Part shown: piece by piece, positions 12,108 through 25,106 of the stretch
Position numbering within the stretch: position 1 is the first letter of the stretch
Layout: each line of letters opens with the position of its first letter
Source of the DNA: Ursus arctos
Taxonomy: Eukaryota > Chordata > Mammalia > Carnivora > Ursidae
Length of the DNA: 64,000 nt
Direction: 5' to 3'
NCBI RefSeq assembly: GCF_023065955.2
Contig: NW_026622874.1
Span: forward strand, 29,215,772-29,279,771
Notes under the pieces: model-generated
What the model was told of the DNA's origin: nothing
The model's input: the letters and a program-made list of their open reading frames with translations, nothing else
Databases searched by the model: none
Position numbers and translations under genes: made by a program

Positions 12108-15100
12108 GAGCCCGGGAATCTTGACAGCGAGATACACAACATTCAAGGGATCTTTACCTCTGGGCTGAGCAAAGATTGTGCGGGAAGACTGGATGCACAC
12201 TGAGGTTGAGAACTCTGCACCCCGAGGCCTTTCCTGTGGCCTGGCTCCACCCCTGTGCTTGCTCCCAGGGGCTCCAAGAACTGGGTTGCTGGAGAGCGGC
12301 CGAGCAAAGCGGGGGTGAAGGCTGGCAGGCAGTGAACTTGGGTCACGTGGATAGACACAGCAAACAGGTGGCTGGCGGCAAGAAGTAGGATTTACGTAAT
12401 GCTGGCTCTCTATATGAATGTATTGAGTGCCATTGAGCCCGAGCCCCCATCCCCAAGCCCAACTTCGGGAGGAAGTGTTTTGAATCCCACCTTGGACCTC
12501 CCCTGAAACAGACACCTCTGTGGCCAAGGAGCAGCTCTGGGGTTCCGTCACCCCTTATAGACCACTCAGCATGAGCTGTCCTGAGCCTTACGTGGACCTT
12601 CCCAGCAGGAGCTGGAACCTGTGAGTGGACAGGTCAGCCGCCTTCTTGTGTATCATCAGCTGGCATGTTGATAGGTCACACCCTTAAGGACTAAATATGA
12701 TTTTGTCCCCATTTTCTAGATGAGGAAATTGAGGCATAGAGGCAAGCCCCCCTGCTCCTGTCTCACAGCTGAAGTGACACAGGCAGGAGTAGAAGACTGA
12801 CTCCCCCGAGTCTCTCTTTGCCAGTGTCTGTGTTTCCCCGAGATCCAAGGGTGCAGAGTCCCCACTAGGACTAACAGGAGGGCACAGCCTCTGATCTGGG
12901 GACATTGCTATCCCAAGGGGACTCAAGAAAACTCTCCAGTCTGTTCCTTTTTCTTGCTATCAGTATGGTCAGCTAGGTTTTTTTATAATTTTGAGTTGCC
13001 ACACATGAGGGGTCATGAAAACAATTTAGTACATCTCAAATCACATTTTATTTAAATGAAATTGAATAAAATAAAAGTATCAGGTGCATTTCATGTAGTA
13101 TGGCTAAAAATCGTTTCAGGGATATTTGTTTCCGCTGGGTGCGCCCATGGGTGTGTGGGCACTTGGCTGTGGTACGAAATACGGTTCTTAACATGAGTCC
13201 AGTCAGAAAGATAAAAGAGCCACATGTCTAAATGTTTCCTCTTCTGCATCTGCAGCATTTATTTGCAGCAGTTTTGCAGCCTGTGTTCTGCACAAGATAA
13301 CGTGAAAGAGAGTTTCAGTCAGGTCGTCTACACTGCCCCTGATGGAGCAGAGGAGCCCCACAGATGATGTGACAGCTCACACTCCACTGACCTGCTTAAC
13401 TTAAGCGCTCAAACCCTGAGGCCTGCCGGTGATTTAAATTGTTTGAATTAACATACCTTGTCGGAAGCCAAACTAAGCTATATTTTCCTAGTGGATATTT
13501 GTTATTAAAATCCTACTGTAAAATACATATTTTAAAAATCCAGTTTATGAATTTGCCATTTACCCTTCCCTGCTCCGCACCAACCAGTCGTGGCATAATT
13601 TATTGGACTTCCTCCTCGTACGGATGCGCGGGTGTGTGGATGGGAGGGTGGTGTGGCCTGGTTTGGCTGCTCCCCCAAGGACCCTCCCACTGCCCCCCCA
13701 CCATTAACAAGACCTTGGAGAGCCTCCCAGCCTCAGGGATCCCAGGGCTTCATCCTGCTGGAGCCGATGAATGCTTGCACATCTGAAGCACGTTCCTCTT
13801 TCCTGATACTCCTGAGCCATCTTCTGGGCAGGGTGGATTATATCTGTATTTTTGGTTTTTTCTAGAAGCAGATCTTACAGAAGTTAGGGAGAGTGGAAGG
13901 TGAGCTCAGCCCGGATTCTCATCCCAGATCTTCCGCTTATGAAGTAATGCCTTTGGGCAAGTGGTTGAACCAATTCAAGCTGCAGCTGTCTTGTCGGTAA
14001 CATGGAGGATGATAATGACCCCTGTGTGGGCAGGTGACTCTGAGGAGCAAATGAAGTGATACAGGTAAGGCATGTCAGCCCCATATCGAGCATACAGTCA
14101 GTGCTCACTGTGTATCACCTGCCATTATCATGGTGGTTAGCGCCATACGAGCATACAGTAAGTGCTCACTATGTGTCACCTGCCATTATCAAAGCGGTTA
14201 TGATTATTACAACATATTATTGATTATTACGACACTCTGGGCCGCCCCTGAGTGGTCAGAGGTCTGAGAGCCCCTCCTGGTTAACCCCAACGTCCATTTC
14301 TCCATCACTCCGCTGCCTTCCGCCACTATCAGGCCTCTCGATTCCCATGGGGCCCCTTGTCCTGCCCGCTGTCTCACCTCTTCACGGCCCCTGCCTGCCG
14401 CTCGGCTTCACTCCTTGCATCCCGAGGCTGGCTTGGAGGGACGCTGGATCGTCAGTCCTTGCCGCAGTCTGAACAAGAGAACGTGCGGTGCAGCGTGAGA
14501 GGACCCCGGTTCCTGTCAGGAGGCATGGCTGTTGGCTTCAAGTAAATTAGGACATGCTGGAGGGAGGGTCCTGCCGGTCAGGCGAGGCCCAGGGCCTGAG
14601 GCATGTGACAGTGCATCCTCACTGCGGGCAGAGAAGCAGCTGGGCTCCACAGGCAGAAGGAACTGGGCCTGGGGGTGGGGAGGGGCTGGAACTGGAGGCA
14701 GACAACCCAGGACCATCTCCCGCGGGGCTCAGGGGGGCCTGGAGGGGCCACGGGACGCACAGCGGGAGCAGGGCCTCGGGTCAGGGGAACTGGGGTCAGC
14801 ACCAGCCACAGGAACTGGGCAGGTCTTGTGTTTGTGGGAAAAGGTTGGACTCACACCCAGGGAATGAAAGGTTGCCGTCTCTGGGGTCCACATGGGGGCA
14901 GTCTGTGAGCACGTGCCGACAGATAGGGTCCAGAGATGGATGGGCTGCCTGGTCAACCCAGCTTCACTCTCCCAGGGGAGCTCTGTGGGGAGGGGCTGCT
15001 GATCACCTGGGGCTTCTGGCCTCCAGACCAGATGGATCCAACAGGAACCGCGTCAGAGCTGGCTCTGCTAGAGGGAAGCCAGGGAGGCCGAGGCACGGAA

Positions 15101-17279
15101 AATGGGGCCTGGGGTTGGAGGAGAGACTGTGCTGTTTAGAGGCGTGTGTTCCCTGAGCCTCCTTCAGCTCTTCCGTAACATGGGAAAGGTGATGATCCCC
15201 GTATTCGAGTTCTTAGGTGTGTGGTGGGGTGAAGAGAAGTAGTTTGGAACAGCTAAACTAACGTTCTTATGTTGTCGTTACTGGCCCTGGTGGAAGTGCA
15301 CAGCCTCTTCTCAAGCTAAGAACTTTACTAAAATTCATTTACAACGTAAAAATGATGCAACAAGTTGGGGAGTCCGCGAAGGTTCCTGAAGTCAGAGAAT
15401 GCTTCTGAGCAGGAACGGCACTGAGAATGAGCCCAGTCCTGGCAAGGGTGAGTATCTGTGTGGGAGGCGAGGGAAGAGAGTTATCTTGGTTCAAAACTGG
15501 TGACAAAACAGGGCTTTGAATGTTTTAGGTGCCTGCCCACCTCAGTGCTGGGCCGATGTTCAGGCATGGTGCCACCATGACGGGGGCCCCAGCCTGAGAC
15601 CTCCCTGCTCGGAGCCAATCCTGAGGGTGTTTGGAGAAGGCCTTTGGTCAACGTGGGCCAAGTAAGTTCAGTCGAGGAGCACGGGGCTGGTCCAGCACTG
15701 TCCTGGGGTTAAATGAGCCCCAGCAGGGGAACGGGCATCGGGCCAGCACTTCCTCATATTTTAAGAGATTTGGGGATTTGCAGTTTTCATACGCACTCAG
15801 GCCTTTCATCGTCTCAAATCAGTCCAATTATTATCCCTTTTTTAACTGAATAGAAAAACAGGACTCAGGGTGATTTCCCTAAGGTCACCCAGCAAGCTCA
15901 TGGCCATGTTGGGCCTAGAACCCAAATGCTGGGGTCCAGCTCTGGCCAACCTCCCCATGGCATTTGGAGGCACAGTGTCCCAGGATTGGGGCGGGAGTGA
16001 GGATCAGACCTGGGCGATGACCAGTAGCTCTAAGGACCAGAAACTGGCAGGTCTGAGGCTGAGGACACATGGACAGTGTCTCAGTGGATAAAAACAGTGT
16101 CTGGTCATAGCATCCAGGAGAAAGGTCCTTTCCTTTTTATAGTGTTCTGTATTGATCAGAATGTTTACCTAAACAAGCTTTACATTCATAATCAGACAAA
16201 AGAATCACATTATTTTCTGGGGGTGGAGTGGGTAGAGATCTGTACGAAACTGCACTGGGGGCCTGTGAACACCAATGAATGCTCTCATGGGCAGGTCTCT
16301 GGTCTCATGATACCTGAGCCCCCCAGTACTCTTCTCCCAGTGATGGTTTCAGGAATTCCAACTTGCAGTTTTCTTGGCTCAGACCACTTTCTTGCAAACA
16401 CAGCTGCCCTCCTCTGTCCTTCAAGGGTTTTCCAGCAACCCTCTGCGCTCAGTTCCTTGGCAGAAGATTAGGGGATCACATGGGTGAGTGAGTGGCATTT
16501 TCTGAATCATGGAATGGAAAGAAACATTATACACAAAAGCTGCACACAGGGCCTCTGTGTTGAGCCCGGATGACAGCACAGCATGGGAAGTGATTCATCC
16601 CAGCCCGCCTGGCGTGTGTGCTGGCCAGCGGAGGGAGTGTAGCTCAGTGCGCGTCTTCTGCGGGGACTAATGGGGTTTCTCAGCCAGAGGGCAGCCCCAG
16701 GTGCCTCCCACGCATACCAGGGCCCGGGACCGCCAGAGGCTGCTCGACAGGTATCTGGGGAGGTCACAGACAATAGGACAAAAGGTGAAAATGATGGAAT
16801 ATCCAGGTTAGGGGAATCAGAGAAAGGAACTGGCAGACAGATGTGGGGAGAATATGGTCAGCCTCTCCTGAAAACCAGGAAACCGGCCCGACTTCTCCAT
16901 TCCACATCCCAGAAACATAGCCCAGGGCCCAGCAGGCACAGGAGACACGTGCTCACCAATGCCAGGAGGGACTTAATAAATAATCAACATGCTCATGGAG
17001 CCTTTATGGAGTCGAGGCATGGTCTAAGTCCGTAGACGTGGGCTATCCGACCTCATCCTCCCAACAGCCCTCTGAGAGCATCAGTGAACCCATTTTGCAG
17101 ATGAGGAAATTCCGCACAGAAACATGAACTGGCTTGCCCGAGATCATGCAACCACGAAGGAGAATTCTCATCCGAGGCGTCCTGTCCTGAGTCTGCGTGC
17201 AGAGCTCATCTTGTTGGCCAGACACTACCCTTCACATACATGATCTGATTTCACCTGCACAACGACAACACAAAGAAGG
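12108..17279. other. Intergenic DNA
   Basis: No gene recognised. It has MIR fragments (about 12670-12800 and 13930-14220, the latter with a 61-bp tandem duplication), an AT-rich unique tract (12950-13560), GC-rich unique sequence (14230-15140) with chance reading frames in several registers, and MIR sequence near 17040-17279 that continues around the next SINE. Confidence 0.65.
13930..14220 (+). mobile_element. MIR with a 61-bp internal tandem duplication
   Basis: MIR core ('gggcaagtggttgaacc', 'aggtgactctgaggagcaa') followed by two copies of a 61-base unit, about 14082-14142 and 14143-14203. Both contain 'gagcatacagt(c/a)agtgctcact' and 'cacctgccattatca'. Confidence 0.75.
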
Positions 17280-17295
17280 TATTGTTCCCATTTTA

Positions 17296-17491
17296 TTTAT
17301 TTATTTATTTTTTAAAGATTTATTTATTTGACAGAGACAGCCAGCGAGAGAGGGAACACAGCAGGGGGAGTGGGAGAGGAAGAAGCAGGCTCCCAGCGGA
17401 GGAGCCCGATGTGGGACTCGATCCCGGAACGCCAGGATCACGCCCTGAGCCGAAGGCAGACGCTTTAACGACTGCGCTACCCAGGCGCCCC
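17296..17491 (-). mobile_element. CAN-SINE (SINEC), minus strand, nested in an MIR
   Basis: A complete SINE with (ATTT)n on the left and head CAGGCGCCCC on the right. A 16-base duplication TATTGTTCCCATTTTA lies at 17280-17295 and 17492-17507. The duplicated bases belong to the 'cccattttacagatg' part of an MIR, so a young SINE split an old one. Confidence 0.95.
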
Positions 17492-17507
17492 TATTGTTCC
17501 CATTTTA

Positions 17508-20500
17508 AAAATGGGAAAACTGAGGCTCAGAGGGGTTAAGTATGTGACCCAAAGTCACACAGCTGGTAAGTGATGTGGTGGGGCTCACCCTGTCTGCCTG
17601 ACTCCAAAGCCCATGATCTGTTTCATGACATCTCTGTTCTCATCTTTTGGGGCAGTGTCCCTCTTTTCTGAGTTCTCAGCCTGCCCAGCCACGGTTTGTA
17701 TGGGTTAAATCTTGACTCAATAGTAGGAACTTCTTCATTGTTCCACACAAGGGCCTCCCTTGTTGGAGAGGGAGGAGAGAGGTGATGCCCCAGAGTTAAG
17801 GGAACAGTGTCCCCAGGCTGGACTTGGAGGGTGCTGTGCAGGTGGGGAGGGATGAGGGAAGTGAGGCAGAGCTGGCTGGTCTCGCCTGGCTCTGTATCAC
17901 AGTCCCCTTTTAGAAAACATAGGCTAGGAATGGTAGAGATCAGGGGGGGAGGGCATAGGGGTGACTCCAACAGCAGCTGGGGCTGAGAAGCGCTCATCAC
18001 AGCCACTGCTATTCTTTACGATGTGGACCACCTCTCTGTGGGGTGAGCCAGGAACTAGCAGGTTCATGGGGTCCGAATCTCCCAGGCCACAAGCCACAGA
18101 GATAGATCATATATAGATGTTATTGCTTTTGGTGTTACTTAAAGTTGATGTCTTTAAGCGAGGCGAGTATTCTCTGGTTTGCCGCAGGCCCCACTATTCC
18201 CCATTGCTTGATACCCTCGTACTCACTTTAGCAAGTCATGGTTTACTGCAGCTCCTGATAACACTGGAGTTTGAGGCCCTGAAGATACAAAGTAATTTAG
18301 CGCCAGCGTTTCACCTGGGGAAAAAAAAGATACTTGTGTCTCCTAGACCAAAATGGGGACCCTGTGGCCCCGCAAAGTTACAGTCACCAGGCATATGTGT
18401 AAAGCTAACTCTGAAGCAAATAATTTATAAAATAACTTGTAAAAACCCACATCGAAGTGAACTGGCTTGAGATTACCATTTGCTTTGGGCCATCTCTGTC
18501 ACTGATGCCCACACTCACAGAAAACCAAGCCCTGAGCTCATTGTTTGGCATGCTCAGGGTTAGAGTAGGGGCTGTCAAAGGAAATACATGTCAGCTGACA
18601 CACCCACAGGTTTAAGGACGTGTCAGTTCACATCCTTGGCTTTCCCAAGTTAGGGATCATTGGGCCTGGCTTCAAAGTGGCCAGAGGCCATTGGTGGGAG
18701 GGAGAAGAATCTTCCTTCTCCTTGCGTATTTCTTGTTCACATTGTTCTTCCCCGCAAACATGAGCGACTTCTGTAATACAAAGCTGTTCCCAAGGCGCCT
18801 GTGGGCAGGGCAGGCCTGGGTGCATGTGCAGCCTGGGACTCCCCTCTCCTCCTGACCCCTGGTTCTTTGTCACATGGACAGGCTTTCTCTGGGTGGACAA
18901 TTGAGAATGTGGGGTGGGTGGGGACAGGAGCAGACTATGGAAGGGCTGCATGTCCATAGCTCCTGTCCTGGGACCTGCAAACCTGTTACTTCACATTCTA
19001 TTGGCAGGTCACTCTAACTGGCCATGGGCCCCTCTGGAAGTACCACCTGCTTCCTTCCCCTCCCCACTGATGGAGGCATTCTCCACCCCCCCACTGATGT
19101 GAGCTTCTGTGTCCAAGCTCCCCCTCTTCTGGGCCTCCCACTCAGATAGCCGCCCGGGACGAGGCAGGCCACAGCTTGCCCTTGCTTCCCCTGGGCTGAA
19201 GGCAGGCAGGTTAGTTCAGTTGCTTGAAGGGTGGAAATGAAAATTTGCATCCTGGGGCTGACGCTGAAGGCCCAGTGTTGCGCCTAACAGAAAAGCCCTG
19301 CTGTCCCCAAAGGCCCTGGAGCCATCTCGGGGTGCCTGGGGACACCCACTCCATTTTTAACAAAACCGCTAAAAGCCCACACGGTACCAAGGATGGTGGG
19401 TGTGGCTGTGATCTCCCAAATGACCCCCTACCCACGACTGAGCCTGTGACTCTCCCTTTCCCATAAAGCTCAGCTCAGAAGCACCAGTCTAGGAGCTGCT
19501 CCAAATGTCCCAGGACAGCCGTGGCCCTGATAGCCACGGGGGGACAGTGGCCAGAGCCATACAGCACCTTGCATGGGAACAGCAAAACTTGGCACTTCTG
19601 AAGCACACTGAGCTCCACGGTATAACCTACAAGTGGGGCCAGAGGGTGTCCCCTCCATTTGCACAGGTAAGGAAATTGAGTCCCCTGCTTAGGGTCCTTG
19701 GGGCCCCATGCTGGTGAGTAGTAGCCAGAACCGGAGCCCATGTCTTTGGACTCCTAGGCAAGGACTTCTTCCTTCATCTGGGATCCCAGCACCCCCAAGT
19801 CCAAGGGCCGAGGAAGCACCCGGTCCCCTTCTCTCCCCTCTCCCCTGATCTGATTCTCACTCATCAGCACTTCCGGTGCATGCAGCCCTGAGCTAGCCTT
19901 GGGCCTGCCTTCTCCAGCCAACAGCACGTAGAGGACTGAGGGCTGGGGTCCTACGGAGACATGGCCACAGCCCCTGACTGGGGACAAGAGGGTCATTTGA
20001 ACAGAGAAAAGCTGGAGTACTCTTGGTTGGACTGTCCCTGTCTTGGGGGAGCCTTACGTGTCCTGGCTCAGCAGCCCCTCTCTGCCAGCCAAAGTCCTGG
20101 AAAGCCCATTTGGGATGGCCTCCCTATGCATGCCAGGCTGAGGTGGGAGGGTGACAGAGAAGAAGGGGCAAGGGACAGCTTTCTGAGTCTTCTCCCCTGG
20201 AAATCCTGTCTGGGGCCTCAGGGTCCCTTCTCCTGGGACCTCAGGACAGTTGGTCAGGACCATAGACCAAGTGTCCAGAGGGAAGAAGAAAAGTGATTCC
20301 TGCCCTTTGGGGAGTTCCCAGGCTGATGGGGAGAGTGTGGAGGTGAAAACATGTGCGAGCACACACACACACACACACGCACACGCACACACACACACAC
20401 GCAGGGACAGAGCTCAGGAGAGGCAGTCTGATGTCCTCTGGGAAGAGGCACGGAGTGAGAAAGGAAGAGGCCAGAAGCTGCCCCTGCTCCCAGGAAGGCA

Positions 20501-20933
20501 AGTCACAAACTTCGGCCGGAGCCAGCCAGGGCCAGTAGGAATGCCAGGTGCCTGGCAGGCTGTGCTTGGCACCAGGGGCGGGGGCACAGCCCCCCAGGAC
20601 TCCCCTGAGGTGGTGGTTTTGGTTGAGGTGGTGAGGGGCGCGGTAGGAGCCAGGCAGCTGGCCAGAGGCGGCCCACAAGCAAAGGCGTCCGTTTAGGGGA
20701 GGAACCGGCTTGTTCTCAGCCCCGGGTCTGTAGCAAATGTTAAAAAACAATGATGTTTGAATGAGGAAGGAAAGAAGGAGGAGAGGGCAGGAATGGGTCC
20801 ATGTAGCTAGTTAATTCTCGACATTGAGGGAGGAAAAGAAATAAGATAGTCATCAACTAGTGTTTTTTTTTTTTTTCACTGAATAAACTGTTCCAAGCTT
20901 GTAAACATGAAACCCTTTTAAAAAAGACAGTGA
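17508..20933. other. Intergenic DNA
   Basis: The start is the 3' part of the MIR interrupted by the SINE at 17296-17491. The rest is mostly unique GC-rich sequence with a CA microsatellite at 20360-20402 and a T-run at 20864-20876. No gene recognised. Confidence 0.65.
20360..20402. repeat. (CA)n microsatellite with CG interruptions
   Basis: AC units interrupted by three 'cgcac' variants. Confidence 0.95.
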
Positions 20934-21150
20934 GGGGCGCCTGGGTGGCTCAGTCAGTTAAGCTCCCGACTCTTGGTTTCAGCTCAGATCATGAGCTCAG
21001 GGTCGTGAGATCGAGCCCCACATCTGGGTTTCTCGCTCAGCACCGAGTCTGCTTGAAGATTCTCCATCTCCCTGTGCCCCTCCCCCTGCTCACGCTCTCT
21101 CTCTCTCTCTCTTTCTATCTCTCAAATAAATAAGTAAATCTTAAAAGAAA
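20934..21150 (+). mobile_element. CAN-SINE (SINEC)
   Basis: It starts GGGGCGCCTGGGTGGCTCAG, has a (CT)n middle and ends in an AAATAAATAAGT tail. No clear target-site duplication was found. Confidence 0.92.
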
Positions 21151-23008
21151 ATTTCTGGAGATATGGATTCAAGGAACTTGCAGTCCTGTGTCATGGCTCC
21201 CCACAGGTTCTCGACCCCAGTCATCCCCCTGGAAGCTGCAGTAACCTGGGGCAAGGGCTCCCCAGAAGGGCCACCCCCCCACACACACATACAGCTGGGA
21301 GCCCAGTGAACTACAGTGCGGGGGGCAGGATGCCGAGCTCCCTGCTTGTGCTGGGCTCAGGGAGGGCAGGCACTGATTCTAAGGCCTGGTGTGCAAAACT
21401 CAGTCGCAGAATCCCCTTCCCCAGCTCCTCTCTGGAGCCTTCTTACCCTCACACCTCTTTCCTCCTCAATGCTGGGAAAGCCTTCATCCCCCTGGGAGCA
21501 GGCATGGGCCATTAGTCACTTGAGGCCACTCCCCAGCACTCCCTGACCAGGACCCAAGTCCTCCTCAGAGCTTCCTGAACAAGATTTAACGGTGAACTCT
21601 GTTTAACCTGCTTTTGGAACAGGCTGGGTCAGGCCTCCACCCTTTTCTGTCTTGTGGCAAGCAAGGAGTCAGGTCAAACCAGGGGTATTCCTGAGCATGA
21701 GAAGGCCGTGGTGTGCCTTATGGAAGAACTACGTGTGACGAAGCTGCATTCTCACGTAGAGCAAGGTTCTACGCGTCTCCGTAGCTGGCATCTTCTGGGG
21801 CCCACCCTGTAGGATATGCCTGCTGCCCCTCCCACCCATCCCCACTTCAGCTGGTCCTAGGGGTGAAGCAGGGGGACAGGACGAACAAGAGGGTCTGAGG
21901 CAGGGCTGGGGTGTTCAGTCATGTGTCAGTTCTAGGTGTGAGAAGGGTGTCCCAGCTCTCCCGAGGTCCTGCTCTGGAGGTGAGAGCTAACAAGGCAGTA
22001 CAAGGTTTGGCCTCGGCTTTGGTTCTCTCGCAGGCCCAGCTGTACACCCCCCTCTTGGAAATGTCTGCAGAGCTCCTGGGGGTCCCTCAGGTGCATGACC
22101 TTAGAGGGTGTCCGTGACACAGAGGACAGCAAGTGGAGGGAGGCTTGTGGCTGCGGAATGTCCCTTCCCTGGCCTGTCCTCCCAGACCTCCTTTCCACTC
22201 CCCCTTCCCATCCCCACCCCCAGATGCCTGTGCCCCTTCCCTAATGGAAACACTGACCCTGGCTGTCACCCCACCTCACAAAAGACAGACCTCTCCCACT
22301 GCCTGCCCAGCACGTCTGTCCTCAACCTGCACCCGAGACTACTCTTGAGGACCTCCCTCCCCTGGCCCTGAGCCTGGTGAGGAGGCTGGCTGGGGTGGGA
22401 GTGGGGAGCTGTGGGGAGGGCTTGGGCCTGTGCCCCCACGATGACACCACATTGTCTAACTAGGTGGGGTGGGCTTCTGTGACCCAGGCTGAGGACCAGC
22501 CCACCAAACATGATTTCTGTGGAGAAACTGAATTCTGAATCCCAAGCCACCGCCTTGCAGAGGCGTGGAGGTCCAGGCTCTGTGGTGATTTGGGCAGGGT
22601 CACAGCCCAGATCCCACGCTGGCCGCTCTGCTGGCTTCGAGGCCCTCTGTGGACACCAGCCCAGGCTGCTCTCCCAGCCCTCCCGAGCAACCCCCTCGCC
22701 CCGCAGTCTGTCCTCTGCCCCTTCTAGCACCTCCGTCCAACTTCCCCGGCCAGTTGCCGTAAGACACAGCACATCACTGGGCAAACAGAGCTTTGCAAGC
22801 ACGACGGATCCTCACCATTTATGGATTTCATTTGCAGATTCACCTACTGGCTAAAATGTGTGGATACTCAGGGCTTTTTTGAGGTCCTGTGTGGACCACA
22901 CGCAGAGTGGCGAAGATCTGAGTTGCCCGTCTGGACACTCCCAGCGGAGTTCACGAGGTGACGCTCTGCCTTCTCATTTCAGCTCCCACGCGGGAAGTAA
23001 GGCCACAG

Positions 23009-23049
<41 letters not shown>

Positions 23050-24491
23050 TGCGTGATCCTGTGGGTGAGTTCTCGAGGGCGGCGCTGCAGGGCTGTGTGG
23101 TGTTGCCAAGCACAGGAAGGCTGCGATGGGCACTACGGAGAAAAGATGGTATTCACCAAGCTTGGTGCAGGCGTGAGTGGCGGTGCCATTGGCCGTGAGT
23201 TCAACATTAATGAGTCGCCCATACGTATTACATAGAGTCTTTAAACAGAAACACACATAAAACAAAGTTATTGATGGATTCAGATGATGAAAATTTTGCG
23301 TCCAGAGGCTCGCGGGAACCGAACCCTGTATTTCCCCCAGGGGCGAAGGTTCAGAATTTGCTCATTCACTGTTGCCAGACTGTATAATGACCTCAAATGA
23401 TGAGACTCAGCCGTAGGGTTGCTCTGCCTGGGCTCGCCCGGACCTAGCGTATCAGGATCTCCTGGCATCCGTGTTTTAGAAGCACCGCAGTGACTCTGAT
23501 GCAGGATCTGGGTGGGAGCCGCTGCTCCGATACCGCGAAGCACCATGTTAGACCCTCTGGGTTTGGACAGTCAAGGCGACCACCTTGAAACAACCTTCTG
23601 TCCAACTGGGAGGTGATGTGTAGCATGATGTGGGGAGAACATAGGACTGACCAGGTATTAGGGCTCTGAAGACTCTGTGTGACCTCAGGCAAGTCATCTG
23701 ATCATCAGGGACTCAGTTTCCCCACTTATAACATGAAGATAATAAAACTGATGCATGGAAGGATTTGCTCTGAGATTCAGACATGTCTTGTGAGCTAGGA
23801 TGCCAGGAGTCCACGGGTGTCTTTTGAGAAAGGATTCATCCCAAGAGAAAAGGCAGACGGTCTTGGCCAAGAGTGACGAGCTCATGCCTAGGGAGGGAAA
23901 GGAGGAAGGACAACTTGGGGAGCCACTTGGTGTTGGTCACTAAGGTCGGCTTCTAGCTTGGCCCCTCAGGGCTTGCACCTGAGGGGATGACAGGGAAGGC
24001 TGCTTGCCTAAGAAACTTGGTGAGACCCAGGGAGCCCAAGGCCACCAACACTGGAACTGACATATGGCCCCAGGGAAGAGGCAGGATGTCTCCCCTCAAG
24101 GAAGAGTGCCGTGTAGCATGGCCGCCTGGCTCAGCCCAGTGGCAGCCAGAACCTGCATGGGCAGTATCCCACCCACCCCATCGTTCCCCCCACCTCTTGA
24201 TCTAGCACCTTCCTGAGCTTTGGACACTGAGGGCAGTTGCTGCAAATGTCACCTCAGAAAGCTGGAGCTGGGAGGGAAGGACCAGCTCCTGAGCTCAGCC
24301 ATGATGCTTCCTGGGACAACCCCAAAGGGGAAACCTGGAGCCCCACACAGGGGCTGAGGGAGGCACAGAGCCAAGAAAGACTGTTAGTTTCTATTCATGT
24401 GACCATTTTTTTTTTTTTTACTCCAACTTGCATGGCTGGGGAGATGGGGGTCCCAGATGCTTGAGAATCAACTGAGCTGGTAGCTGTGAAA
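21151..24491. other. Intergenic DNA
   Basis: No gene recognised. It contains a TG microsatellite (23011-23054), a MER5-like fragment (about 23420-23560), an MIR (about 23660-23780) and a T-run (24408-24419). Confidence 0.6.
23011..23054. repeat. (GT)n microsatellite
   Basis: About 15 pure GT units followed by imperfect ones (gtatgtgtgtgcgtg). Confidence 0.95.
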
Positions 24492-24504
24492 GATTTTGAA
24501 GAGG

Positions 24505-24693
24505 GGCACCTGGGTGGCTCAGTCGGTTCAGTGTCTGCCTTCCGCTCAGGTCATGATCCCAGGTCCTGGGATAGAGCCCCGCATAGGGCTCCCTGCTCAG
24601 TAGGGAGTCTGATTCTCCTTCTGCCTCTGCCTGCCGCTCCTCCTGCTTGTGCTCTCTGTCTGTCAAATACATGAATAAAATCTTTTTAAAAAC
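24505..24693 (+). mobile_element. CAN-SINE (SINEC)
   Basis: The head GGGCACCTGGGTGGCTCAG leads to a poly(A)/ATAAA tail. A 13-base duplication GATTTTGAAGAGG lies at 24492-24504 and 24694-24706. Confidence 0.94.
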
Positions 24694-25049
24694 GATTTTG
24701 AAGAGGTGCAAAAAGAGCCAGACAAACACAAGGGCTTTTAGAAACACCCTCTGGCAGGGCGGCATCCTTCCTGAACTGGGACCCAGGGGCTCCTTCAGGG
24801 GCATCTCTGCAGTCTGCGGGGCCTGGTGGAGGAGGTGTCCCCGGATGTCCACATTCTCTCAGGAGCCCGACATGCATGCCAGCTAGTGTTTACCCACAGC
24901 CTGCCTTGTCTTTCTGTCAGGGGGCGTATATTTTTCAGTGTTTCTTTGCTGCTTTGGGCTGAGAAACTGCCTCTCTCCATTCACCTCCATCAAGGGGAGC
25001 TGCTCCTGGAGCAGCGCCTGCCTCCTGGCAGGTCCTCAGTACATGCTGG

Positions 25050-25106
25050 GCCCCTCCCCTCCCCACCCCTCCCCTCCCTTCCCCTCCCCACCCCTCCCCT
25101 CCCCCT
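25050..25106. repeat. CCCCTCCC/CCCCACC tract, G-quadruplex-prone on the minus strand
   Basis: Repeating CCCCTCCCCTCCCCACC units. The minus strand has many GGGG runs separated by single bases. Confidence 0.9.
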
